NCBI RefSeq assembly: GCF_023343835.1
Contig: NC_064438.1
Span: 13,497,077-13,561,076 of the forward strand
DNA length: 64,000 nucleotides
Direction: 5' to 3'
DNA from: Lagopus muta
Lineage: Eukaryota > Chordata > Aves > Galliformes > Phasianidae
Shown: in pieces, positions 13,894 through 27,300 of the stretch
Layout of the letters: each line of letters begins with the position of its first letter
How positions within the stretch are numbered: the first letter of the stretch is position 1
Translations under genes and position numbers: made by a program
Notes under the pieces: model-generated
What the model was told of the DNA's origin: nothing
What the model saw: only the letters and a program-made list of their open reading frames with translations
Database searches by the model: none

Positions 13894-15324
13894 GTACAGC
13901 AATAAGGAGTCTCAAGCTTGTGGCACTATTGCTATTGTTCAGCTGTTAATATAGAGATTATGAAATTGAAGATGAGTGTACTAGAGTGCTAGGCACCACA
14001 TTCTAACCAAAGTAGAGACCAAACCTTTATAAACAGCACTGTAATTTTAAATGACACCTATTAACAAAGAGAAATCAATCACTTGCCCTGCACAGACCTG
14101 CTACAGTTACAGTTGCTCATCTGTTTTCCGCTTTAAAAATGAATAAATAAATAAAATCACGTGTCCTTCATTTTGCATTATTTCCCTGTTGTAATCACTT
14201 TCTTCCAAATAGTTAATCACTATGGATTTAAACTGCTAAGCTGTTTCAAGGCTCTCAAAGTTCTCTCTCCCTTTCCTGCTAATACATAAAAAAAGCTGTA
14301 CACAGACAGACCCTCTTCCTCACTGCTCTCTTTCATCTGCTCCCTCCCAAGCAGAAGGAATTCCTAGGATCAGAACTCAACCTTAACAGCCTTAAGGTTT
14401 CATTTCATTGTGAAGTCTAAGCACAATGCTCACTGGTAATCCAACAGTAAACAGCATTTACTTTGCCAAATGGAAACCTAACCTGAATAAAGGCCAAGAA
14501 AACTCAATTGAAAATGAGGAGGATGTGGACACCTGAAAAACAGACATGAAATCAGGCAAACATTTCAGCTACCTCAGTAACAAGAAATGCCTAAGAGATT
14601 TCTTGGCTTTGCTAAACTGCCATGAAACTGAAGGCAATTAAAGAAGAATAGCAGCATTAAAGGAGAGAGCAATTTATGAGTTCATAGTGCAGAACAAACC
14701 CACGGAGCTGACATGATTAATGAGATTGTTTTGAATTTATTTGTGAATTATTTATGAATATTTACTATTTATGAATTTCACAGAAGCCTGTTAAATTCAT
14801 TCTAGTATTTCTTCTCTGTCAGGTCTCATTCAAATAATCAAGGGGTGCTAATAACCATTTAATTGTTATGGCACATTTGCCTTTACATTTACTGTATCAT
14901 ACTGTGCTGTTATTACTCAGGGTTTATTTTTTTTACTTGTTTGTTTGTTTTGTTTCTACTCAAGTTTATTAAGGTCCCGTGCACCGTTCACCCTGGAGTT
15001 ATATTTGAAGTTATGCTCAACAAATGGAAGCTACCAGCTCCCAATTTGGTTGTCTCTTTAGTAGGGGAAGATGAAAATTTCCAGATGAAGCCTTGGTTGC
15101 GGGACACCTTAAAAAAAGGACTCATTAAGGCAGCCCAAAGCACAGGTTAGTAGTTTACGCATTAAAGGAAGAATTTACACTCCTGCTGGATTCTCACATC
15201 TAGTGATCTTCTAGAGTCACTGGCCCTACTCGCATGATTGCTTCACAGCTTTTGGTTTCAGCTCACTGGGTCAGACAAGATTTAAACAGCTTTGGTTTCT
15301 GTATTGAAAGAGCCAACTATCAAA

Positions 15325-15369
<45 letters not shown>

Positions 15370-18300
15370 GCACTTTGGCTCCAGACAGTTTTCTTTGCTT
15401 ATTTACATCCAGCTGATTTCCATACTTAAGATTAGATAGCTTTAAGATTTCCAGGTCTTTTGTGTTACATTTTTGAAAGTGTTCTGTTAACAACCAGGCC
15501 TGCCTGGTGCAGTAATGTTTCTACTTGCTTTCAGACATTGAGTCCAGTCTAGAAATTGAGAAGGGTGCGTTGACAGCACAGCAAAGACAACAAGGTTGCA
15601 TTGCACAGTATATAAAGCATGTCTGCTTGGGCACATGATTTCCTACTTTCTCTATTAAAACCTTGCATTCAGTATACATTTTTAAATTCTAAATGTTACA
15701 GTCTATTAAGATTATCAGTATTTGAAGGGAGTATATCCACAGGAGGGGAGAAAGACTGTTTATGAGGGTGGACAGTGATAGGACAAGGGGGAATGGTTTT
15801 AAGCTGAGACAGGGGAGGTTTAGGTTAGATATTAGGAGGAAGTTTTTCATGCAGAGGCACTGGAACAGGTTGCCCAAGGAGGCTGTGGATGCCCCAACCC
15901 TGGAGGCATTCAATGCCAGGCTGGATGTGGCTCTGGGCAGCCTGGTCTGCTGGTTGGTGACACTGCACACAGCAGGAGGTTGGAATTGGATGGTCATTGT
16001 GGTCCTTTTCAACCCAGGCCATTCTATGATTCTGTGATGATTTGCCTGCAGGTAACCTGACTATCTAAACAACACTTAAATCCGGTACTTAAAATAATGT
16101 TACTAAGCACACAAATGTTCAACTATAAAGAAATTATCTAACAATTCAAAAAACATAATTTCAGATGCCTGGATTTTTACCAGCGCTTTACGTGTTGGAA
16201 TAACAAGGCACTTGGTGCAAGCAGTCCGAGATCATGCCTTGGCTAGTACATCATCCAAAGTAAGAGTCATCACCATAGGAATTGCTTCCCTTGGAAAAAT
16301 TCAGCACAGAGAAATTCTGGACAACACAAAGGTATTTTTTCCCCTTATTCTACTCACAAGACAGGATTGTTCAGAAGTGATCTCCAAGTTTACAGACTGT
16401 TAAAGTAATAGAGAACAGATTGAGCTACCTTGAAAACAGAAATGGAGTTCAATGTGTGCTTTAGGGGAAGACAGAGGCAAAAAGCAGAGAAAGTCGTTAG
16501 AACCTAATGATTCCGTGCCCTGCAGAATATATCTGGCATCTGTTCTTCAAATATCCAGCAGGTGACAGTATTGGACATGAGCTCAGTATCTGGGTAAAAG
16601 GGAACTTAAGGAAAAACAACACATCACAGGATACCTTCAACACTTTTTCTTTTTCTTTTTCTTTTTTTTAGCCTGTCCTACTGCAGAATTCTAAGCTATT
16701 TCAGAAGTACCCTGTATCTTAGTATCAAATGAAACCATAAATATTTCAATATCGAGTTCTCCTAAACATGACACTGAATTGGTGTCTAACAAATGCTACA
16801 CATGCAGGATTTGGTCTAGTCTGCATGAATTTTAGGCTCTCCACAGTTCAGGTCAAAGCAATGGAAGTTTATGCATCAGTTATTGCAAATGCCAAGACAA
16901 GTTGATGCTGAATTGACCTGGGAGTGGAGAAGACAATTAATGACATTCTTGTCACTGTGTATTCTGTCTGTCCTAAGCAAACTGTTGTAAGAGTAATGTA
17001 GGTATGTGGCGACAATTAATGGCAATCTGTATGTACTATTTTATTGCAGAATCTGATAAGCAAATGACAAAGACAGCTCTTTGAACTTGTATCTAGTTCT
17101 TTATCAGATAGACAGCAGTCAAATACTGCTATGAGCAGGGAGAGGCTGCCAGATTGTATTGCCATTTTATTGTCACTGGGTTCCCTCCCATCCACACCTT
17201 TTGCCAAGCTGCGTGCTCTGTCAGATGAGACTCTCCAGTTGGAAGACATCAACCTATTTGAGTGGTGCAGAGGAAAAAATTTGGTTCATCACAGTAGGGA
17301 ATTTTCTTCAGGAAAGTTCCCTCAGCAAGAGTAAACCAACTGTTGCACCTCCCTCCTGGGCTAAGCAATCACAAGACATCTCAATCCATCCCAAACAACA
17401 GCTCCAAAACAAGTGCACTCTTACTGAATTAGATTTTCTCCTTCTTGATCAGAGCCCAAGTTCTTTGTCAAAGAATACTTGTAGAACATTCTTGACCCGC
17501 TGACTTCTGGCACTACATCTACCAAAAGACATTCTAGATTTTAGTCAGTTACTTTAAAACAAAAGAACTACAGACAAGGATGTTGATCTAAACCCAGTTC
17601 ACCTTATACTTGCTATTAGCACAAACAGCTTGTTGTATAAAGTAGAGCTAACAACACACACTTGCAAGCCCTGAAATCAATTGATCTCTTCCTTGTTTCT
17701 TTTACTGGCATGCTTTAAATATCCTTGAGTGATCACTTCCAGGTTTTCAGGGAATATACAGGAAAATCCCTGAGAGCCTTTTCCAGTTAGTTGCTACACC
17801 TCACGGTCCTAATCTAAGGGCGAATCTCTGGTGAGCAGGCTTAAAGTTACATGGCAGCAGAACACAGGCACACCCTCCATCAAAGCAAAATTTAAAGACA
17901 AATGAACTGTTTTAATATAACTTTCCCCAACAAATGAGAGATGTGGAGTGAGAGGAGGCGGCCAGAAAAACTTGTGACACTGGAACGTGCAAGTTTACTG
18001 GTTTTTTTTTCCTCTGGAACAGCCTCCAATGTTCTGACTCTTCCCAGAGCTGCTGAGAGGGAAAGAAGCCATAGGAACACATCTTATTACAACTCTTTTG
18101 ACCTTTGGAGGATATTTCATTTCTGCAGTTTGACCTTATACAGCTTTGTTTCAGAAAGCCGCTTCGCAGAATGGCATGGAGCATGCTCAGCCCTTCTATC
18201 AGCAGCATTTAAGAGCGTGTTCTCCAAATTCCTTTACATTTTTAATTAGTAAAGTTGCTACAAGCTCCTGGTAGTAAGCTCACTGCTTCTCCAACATCAG

Positions 18301-21300
18301 CCATCGCCTTGGCTGTGGAGGAGAACCTGAACAGCTCCTAGCTTGAATTTCCCCCAGGATTCAGCTTGGGCACCTGCTTTTTCCAACAGACTACAACAAA
18401 AGCTGAGATTCACCAGGGTTCCACATAATATCTGGCTCTTAAAAACAATGTAAATCTCTTTACCACACCTTAGTAACAACTAAGTAACTTGCATAATTAC
18501 ATTGCTATACCTAGATAGGCACCATCTGTACACACAAAATTAGCAGGAGGAATAAGGCAATAGATAGGCACAATAGCTAAGCAGGTATTTTGCTCATCAA
18601 CTCAAAGGCTGTAGGAACTGGGGAATAAGTGAAAGATAAGGCAGCTTTTAAACCACAGCACTGATCTGGCTGACTTGCAACAGAACAGTGGTTATGAAGA
18701 GGAAAAAGAAAAATAATGAGGCATACACAGCCTGGCTTGCAGCTAGAAATGATATATCAAATGAAAGAGCAGCAGTGGAAAAGAAGGTGTATATTTATGG
18801 AAGGAGAGCTTGAAAGAGCACGGATGGCTGTCTGTGATTTGTGCAATCCTTACAATAGGAGGCTGAAACAGGGGTTCTGGTTTAGCTAGACAGTTATTTA
18901 ATATAAAAATTCATTAATAAATAATTTCAGTGACACCTCCTGCCCAAAATAAAAGAAATAGATTACACCTCCTAAAATCTACCTGTCACTCACTTCTTAG
19001 AATAAGGCTTCCAAGTTATGAATTGCCATTAGATCTCATATAATCTTGTCAACTAAACCCAAGCTGCATTTCATTTGATGTGGATGAGTAGCAAGCTAAC
19101 TTATATACTGTATGCACATGGCAAAAACACTACTGAAATGAGCAAGTTAGCCTGCTTGCACCAGCAGAGACTTTAGCCCTCTGAGACAGTAAGACTTCAT
19201 TCACAGTTATCAAGTCTCATGGCCCCTTTCACCTGCCTAATTAACACTTCCAAAACACCAGAATGAATACCTGTGATTCAGAGATGATGATTCATATCAG
19301 CATATTTTGTAAAGCTTGAGAGAAAAGCTTCAGGAACTTCAGCTTTCAGTTCTATCAAATCTGGCACCTTTCAGAAGGAGCATTTTCTTCTTCAGCACCC
19401 TTTTTATGGATGTTATTCAAGACTGAAAGATGATGCTATACTGCAAGGCATAGACAACGTGAAAAATGGAGATAAAACACATGGAAACATGTGCTGTGCT
19501 TCGTATAGAACATTAACATCTCTCCTCTTACCTCTAGGATGGAAGTCTTGTACACTACCAATCAGATGATAATGCCCAAGGCCCACTGTATTCACTGGAC
19601 CACAATCACTCCCATTTTATTTTGGTGGATCATGGAACACCAGATGAGCCAGATGAGACCACTAAGCTACGGCTCACCTTGGAAAAGCACATTTCAGAAC
19701 AGCGTACTGGCTATGGTGGTAAGTAGACAAGAGAAGCATGCTAGCTTGAGTAACAGTGATGTTAAAGGGATACCCGTGGTTCTGTCTTTATCAACGGCAA
19801 GTCAAGTTCTCAGTTTATCATCTGCATGGGCAAGATCAAGTAAACGCAGTTGTCACTGTGCAAGAGGCAGAATTAAGCTTACTTAGGTTGAAAGAAAAAA
19901 AACCAACAAGCTGCTCTGTGAAGCAGAAATCCTGATATTTATTGCACCTCCTTAAATATAACTCAAAGCTGACCTTCAAAGCATAGCCTAAGTTGCCTTA
20001 AAAGACAACAGATGGAAAATAAACCCTCTTTTAAGTGCCCTAAACCAGCAGCTCTAAGAAATGGATGTTCACTGTTGTACACTTTCCTCCCTTTTCACAC
20101 ACAGGATCTTGAGCTGCTTCCACTCTGGCCAAAAAGAGCTGATCAAAGCCCCCTGAAAAATTTTAAACCATATTATTTTCAGTATCTTATCCTGGGTAAA
20201 CAATATATATCCAACGCTCATCTAAACCTATGTGAGCTTTGTTTAAAATGAGAAATGAGTACAGGGACAGGCCTCCTTCTGCTACTTGTGGAAATACTTC
20301 AGTTCAGTTCTAAGGTGATTACTTTCCCCTTTTCTTTGTTTCTATAATACCTACAGTGCTAAAACAGAAGAGAAAGATCACTTATTCACATTTCTGTGCA
20401 CCAATGGAATATTCAGTTACACAGCCTATAGTCGTACCTGTGTGAATGCACCCAAAGAAAGCAAAGGGGTCACTATTCAACCTAGAACAACACCTTAAAG
20501 AGGTATAACAATTCCATGCCATTCACTAAGACAAATGATGTTACATGCCAAGCACAGCTAGCCTATAGCTCAGTTCTACTTTATCTTTGTAGGTAACCCA
20601 CTACAGACGTTACAACCCGCAGTAACTGGTGATCCATATACAGTTTGGGAAACATGAAAAAATAGTTTGAACCAAAAGCCTCTCATCTTCCAGCTGTAAG
20701 AGGCTTTCATTTCACGATGCTACTGTTTTGACAAAACCTTTTGAAGGCCATTCTACAGTCATTTGTTGAATGCTGAATTCAGTATTTACATAGCTGAAAC
20801 CTGTGAGGATAGGTAAGGACAGGGAGGCCTACGTCATTTCTTCCCCTGTGGCCATGATAGAAATCAAATATTCAATTCAATAATTCAAATATTTCATGGA
20901 ATTTCTTTTGAATTCAGCACTGCTAAAAATGTAATATTATGTTATTGATAGTCAAAACATTAGGCAGTATCAAATGATATTTTAGGTTGTTTAAGCAGAA
21001 TAATGAAGAACCCTGACTAGTCTGCACAGTCTGCCTCTTGGTATTTAGTCCTCTTTGTGTGTTTCTCCTAAATTCCACTGCAAGGGGGAATGATTTTAAA
21101 CTGAGACAGGAGAGGTTTAGGTTAGATATTAGGAGGAAGTTTTTCACACAGAGGGTGGTGACACACTGGAACAGGTTGCCCAAGGAGGCTGTGGATGCCC
21201 CATCCCTGGAGGCATTCAAGGCCAGGCTGGATGTGGCTCTGGGCAGCCTGGTCTGGTGGTTGGTGACCCTGCACATAGCAGGGGGTTGGAACTGGATGAT

Positions 21301-24300
21301 CATTGTGGTCCTTTTCAATCCAGGCCATTCTATGATTCCTGCTGGTGCTAGGTTCCATGCACAAAAGGAATGGGGCAACATTCCTCAACAAATGGGACAA
21401 AGTGACATCTCATCAATTCTAACTGTGTCTGAATATAAGTAATGTCAGCTGACTCTCTCTAAAAACTTAACCTTGTCTTGTAACCTAAGGCAGCACCATT
21501 ACCCCTCCAACACTTTCTTCTGCACTCTTCTGCAGTCTGCAGGCTTGAGTTTTTGCACGTACTGAATGATGACAAAACAGAAGAAGTTTTTTCAAGGGAA
21601 GAGCAGAAACACAATAGTCTTGTGAAAGCTCTTTGCTTGTATGTTTTAAATTAAATCACCTATTTCACAGGAACAGGCAGCATTGAGATCCCCGTGCTCT
21701 GCTTACTGGTAAATGGAAGACCAGGCACTCTTGAGGTAAGAGGCAGGGGAAAATTTGGTTGGATGGTAAATACACATACTGGTACTTTACATAAATTCAA
21801 AACTTAGAGCAATACACCACATAATAACTGAATTCTGTTAATAGTAAATTTAACAGTATTTGTTTAGGAGAAGTACCTCATTTTGAGCAGGTGCCAGCAG
21901 ATCATTAGGGCTTCTTGCCAGCTAGTACAGTCGGAAACCCAAAATCATAACAAATTCTCAGAAATTAGCTTCAAATCTAGCAGCATAGAAGCACTGTACT
22001 AGTACTTAGATGACATACAAAAGCCTTAATTCAGTGCTGTTCAGCAAGAGAGAGATGATTGCCACTGTCACAGAGCACCAAAGAGATACAAGGCCAGGTT
22101 TGCTAGATATGCAGCTTACAAATTATAGTGCCCTACTTCCCCTGAGCAAAAAACACTTTGTATGACAGAAGGCTGGATGGTTGCCTGCTGACATTCACGT
22201 CATCTTCAGTGAAAAATCAGCTATGATTTTATTTGAGCACTTCCATAACTTACAGAACTTGCTGGCTAGGAGGCACTCTCTGACTTCTGTTGTTCTTTTT
22301 AAAATATTTTAATCTGCTGCTTTGTAGCAGTCAATGTCCACACAGCTTTGTATTTCTTATATAATACTCTTGCATGAGGATGCATACTCTACTGAATATC
22401 CAAAGAGACATTTAACCATTGTTTAAACGTTACAAACGATGAGATGTTTACCAGGTTCTGTAACACATTTCTTCTTTAAGAATAACAGCTCATTTCCAGT
22501 GACGTTTTTTAGTCACAGTTTCCAGTCATTGCATCTCATCACATCTTCGTCACATAGATTAAAACACGCTCTGGTATTAGAAATCTCACTGGTTGAATTG
22601 CAGTGTCGCTTCTTGAGCTTTCATTCTCAAAGCTAAATATGGCAGCATCTTCTACATCTCGGGTATTGAAAAGTCACATCAGAACCAATACATCTTTTCA
22701 AAGCTCTAGAGAACAAAGTGACTTGGAGAACCAAAGGTGACTGGTTGGACCTGCTGTACATTCACATATGTGCTAGGAAAGAATAACCAATTGCACTTCC
22801 TTTTTTATTTATTTATTTTGAATATCCACCTTTTAAAGACAAATTGGACAACGCACACCAAAGACTACAATAGTTGTTTTAAAACAAATAAATAATAAAC
22901 CAACAACGCCTTTGATTCTCTTGCTGTTTGTGGTATTGAAACACATAGAGTTTCTTCATCATCTTGCATAACTCCAGAGTAAGAAGTAACAGGCAGCAAT
23001 TAGTCATTATTGCAACTATGCTACCACAGCCTCTGCTTTCCTCTCTCCCAACAACCGTCTTGACTCTTTCTAATTGCACAACAGAATTGGCAGCCTTTAG
23101 CTCTTGCTGCTGTTGTGCTTCAGTATGTTTTTTTTTCTGTGGCTCAGCATTGTAGTCTCACAAGCTCCCAGTTTTCAGAACACATAGATAAGTTTAGCCA
23201 CCATAAAAACCTGTTGAGAATTTCTGTTTATGCTACTCTTGTATTTGACCATACTATAAGCACAAATTGCAGTAGGAAAAGAGCTGGGGAGGGAAAAAAG
23301 AAAGCAGCCACGGACAGGTAGGTTTTATGCACTGCCTGTCCAAATCAGTTGCTTAATTCATCAGCAGCTGCGTCATGCAAAGTTTGCATAGTCATGGGCT
23401 GATAATGATTAATCTGCTACAAAATAAAAAGATGGTCTAGAAAAGACTCTGAAATCCAGAGTAACTCTGATTTGGATATGCATTTATTCCTAGTTTGCAA
23501 TAAGTGATTTCTCTTTGAGCAAGATTTTCTTTCCCTACATGAAATCTAATAATTTTCTTTTTAAACTACAGAGGATTTGCATCGGTTTGGAAAATTCCGC
23601 TCCCTGGCTTATCTTAACAGGGTCTGGAGGAACAGCTGACATCTTAGCTGCATTCATGGATGAGCCGCAGCTCATCAAGCCAGAAGCTGTTGAAAAGCAA
23701 TTTAAAGAGAAATTCCCTGCAGAAAGCTTCCTGTGGAAGGACATTCTCCAATGGACAGCAACAGTGAGATCATATGTCTGATAACTGCATGCAGTGTTTG
23801 ATCATTATGTGCATAATGTTCACAAGCTCTCTCCAACCGTTTCTAGCTTCAGCACAGGTTTGAGGGGGTACTGCCTGAATGTTTTTACTCCATTGCTCTG
23901 ATGTTAATGACAGAACACCTCTCTAGCATTAAAATCAAGAGCTCAGTTGATCAAATAAATGACTTTGTCCTAGTGATTCAGCTGAATACCAAGGGCTCTA
24001 TCCTTTCTCAATTATTTCCACAAGTAACAACCAGCACCCAAGAACCCCACAGTCCTTCTGGGGAATATGAAGCACTGTTTATCCTCCACAGCTGTGGAGC
24101 TTGTACAGCTGTGACAGAAGAGACCTAATTCACAATCTACAGCTGTTAAGTGGGGAACTTACTGTGAGCATAATAAACCAATGAGAACAAAGGATGTTTA
24201 GAAGTCATCCTGTCTATTGTTTGTTATACATATTCTTAAAAAGGAAAGACAAAACAGAGGAGATTTTGAGGCACACTGGACTCGAACCATTATGCATTTT

Positions 24301-27300
24301 AGAAACAAAAAACCCACTTGGACATTGTCTTACTGGGGAAAAGCACTGCCTGTCCCTAAGAGAAATGAAATTCACAAAACCTGACCCACTACTTATTTTT
24401 TGCAGTCTCCACTAAAAAACTTAGCTTTAAAGTTCCACATGCTAATTCCAGTAGGAGAACTTTGTCAGATTATACCACAAGGAGATGGAAGGGCATCAAG
24501 AAGCAACATTGCCAGATGTTCACACAGCCCCAGTGCAGCTGCACTGTGAGAAACAAAATTCAAATAAAGAGGCAGAAGAAGAGCACTATTTATACCAGTA
24601 TTAGATATGACTTTTACTCAAGCTTTAGAGACTGTGCTTTATATAAACAACTCTGAGAAGAAAATGTTAATAATAATGAACGAAGAGGTAAAGCAGAATT
24701 AGTGGGGTGCTTGTTACAGCGTGGCTATGAGTCAATGAGAGTTTAGGATCTTTCAGTTCAAGCACTGCTCTGGTTCTCAGCATATCCAAATTCTGTCCTT
24801 CCTACCATGCATGCTATGTGATGATGGAAAAGATAGCAACTCCCTCCATGCCCTAGGATCTTTTTACGTAGCAAACTAATGCTTGTCTTCTTGCCAAACG
24901 TCAGCTTTACATTTAGAGTGTAAGTTCTTTGGAAGAAAACTGTACACGTGATCTACATTGAGCTCTTAAGCACTAGTATTTAGCAGTAGGTTAACATGCT
25001 AACTGATTTTCATTCCAACTCCCAATAGATTCAGAACATTATTTCACACCAACATCTTCTAACTCTGCACAACTTTGAGCAAGACGATTCAGAACTAGAC
25101 ACAGTCATTTTAAAAGCTTTAGTAAAAGGTAAGAATAATAAATACTTCTATTACTGGACTTCTCTGTGCTATAAATGTATTTTAGTTTTGTCCTAAGCAA
25201 GTTCAGTTGGCTGCTGGATAAGATTTCATTTCTGATGCAGAGTTGCATCAGAGAAAGTGACTGGCAATTACCACCAGGTAATTACCTCCACCAGGAGGAA
25301 AGCTCCTGAACCTCACATTAAGCTAGTGTTTGCTTTTTAATCTCATGCTATTTTATAGTACTGTTATAAATCAGTTTTTTATTTCAGCATTTGCTTCTCT
25401 TGGTAGTAAAGACTATAGAAAAACAGAAATATGCTGGAAGCTATTTCACTTACAAGCCAAGAAAAAAGAAAACACAAGCAGACATAAATCACCTCAGAAT
25501 CAACTAGGTTCTATAAAGAGCTTTCACTGTATCTTCTGAAATACATTACTTGCTCTGCCAGCCATTTCAATCTGTGTTAGACTAGCCTAATTTTTGCATG
25601 GAGAAATGACATCCTAATCTTGATGTGCTAATTAAAACAAGATAAAAAAAGCCAATAGTCCTACCTGCCACTTTCTGCAGATCAGGCTTCCTCTTAAAAT
25701 ACTAGATATTTTAACTTAATGTTTCAATAGATAACTTACCCATAGAAAATACTGAGGAAAAATATATATATAAGCCTTTAGATTACTGTTTAAGTGAAGA
25801 GAAAAAATACCTGTGCAGGTTTCCTATTTAAGCAACCCACAAACCTGTGATAACTGAATGAGAGTTCATGTTATTAACCAAATTACCAGTGGTATATTAA
25901 ATTAAATGTAACTAGTGTAAAGTACTGAGTTTATTTGCATTCCCTATTTCTTCCAGCATGTAAAAGTCACAGTCAGGATGCCCAGGAATATCTGGATGAA
26001 CTCAAGTTGGCAGTGGCCTGGAATAGAGTGGACATAGCTAAAAGTGAAATATTCAATGGTGACGTGGAGTGGAAGGTACACGGTTTTGTTGCCTTTGAGG
26101 CCTATTGCTTTGTAATCCAACAGGTGTGGGACACAAACGTCTTGACAGAAGGCTTTAGTTTTCAGCATTACCTGAATTCTTCACTAAGAGGTTAGGCAGC
26201 CATAGAACCCTTTGCTTAGGTTGTCTTTCTGGTATCCTCTAGATGATAACATTAATCTTCCAACATTAATGCTCACATAGACACTTCCTACATAGTTCTA
26301 CCTCTCTGTCTCATCGGATCTTCTGTTAACTTGGTTGAAAGTTAACAGAAATTTGCACATCCTAATAAAACGTTCTACGCCCCTCCGCATCCATCAATGA
26401 TTACCTCCAAAACCACTTCATTGTTTTTTCTTCTCTTTTCCTTCCTTCAATCCATCTAGTCCTGCGACCTGGAAGAAGTGATGATGGATGCCCTGATCAA
26501 TGACAAACCCGAATTCGTAAAGTTATTTGTTGACAACGGGGCCAACATATCCGAATTCCTGACATACAGTCGTCTGCAGAGACTCTACTGCTCCATTTCG
26601 CAAAAGTGCCTCCTCTATGAACTTCTCTTGAAGAAACATGAGGAAAGCAAGTTGACATTGGCAGGGCTCACTGGTCAACAGCAGAAGGAGATCTCCCCAC
26701 TCTTCACTCTCAGTGAAGTTTCTAGAGTTCTCAAGGATTTTCTCCATGATGCTTGTAAAGGTTTCTATCAGGACATCAGACATGGAGGCAAGAACAGATC
26801 AGTGAGTTGCAACTTTCCATCATTTATCTGTTCCTGTACAGTTTACAATTTGAGAAATTTTGACCAGATCTTGTATTTAAGGGGACAGGGAACAAAATGG
26901 CAGATATGGGTACAGTCACCTCTGTTGCTTATTTCTTTTTCCAGCTCATTATTATTACAGCTAAAAATGACCTTTTTAATTTCAAAAATTAAGAAGTGTA
27001 AGAATGGATTTTATGAAATACAGGCTACAATTCCTCTCTCTCCCATTCTGCTACAGATTGTTTTAATTAAGGTTCAATTCAAGTCTGCTGCAAAGGTTTG
27101 TGCCACACTCACATACTTGACTTCATAGACCATTCCTCATTCCAGCACTTTGCACATGGAGAGCAGATTGATCTTTTTAGCATCACATATATAAGAATGT
27201 ATTCCTCATTCTTTTATTCAAGAAGTTTAGGTTTGCTAAGGAGTAATTAGACATCAAAATAGTATTCTGCAGTTCTCATACAAAATTTCAAGCATAAGCA

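Noticed and set aside
13627-13902. 91-codon minus-strand frame over TRPM5 exon 1
   Set aside because: Antisense shadow of the exon, whose GKKRGK motif and splice donor define the true strand.
15689-16037. Open frames on both strands in intron 2
   Set aside because: They fall inside a CR1 3' end and match the frames over the CR1 copy at 21,038-21,442; repeat-derived.
20923-21442. 152- and 134-codon frames in intron 4
   Set aside because: Same CR1-derived sequence as above, not a host gene.
26802-27128. Extension of the TRPM5 exon 9 reading frame
   Set aside because: Follows a clear gtgagt donor and loses homology; treated as intron.
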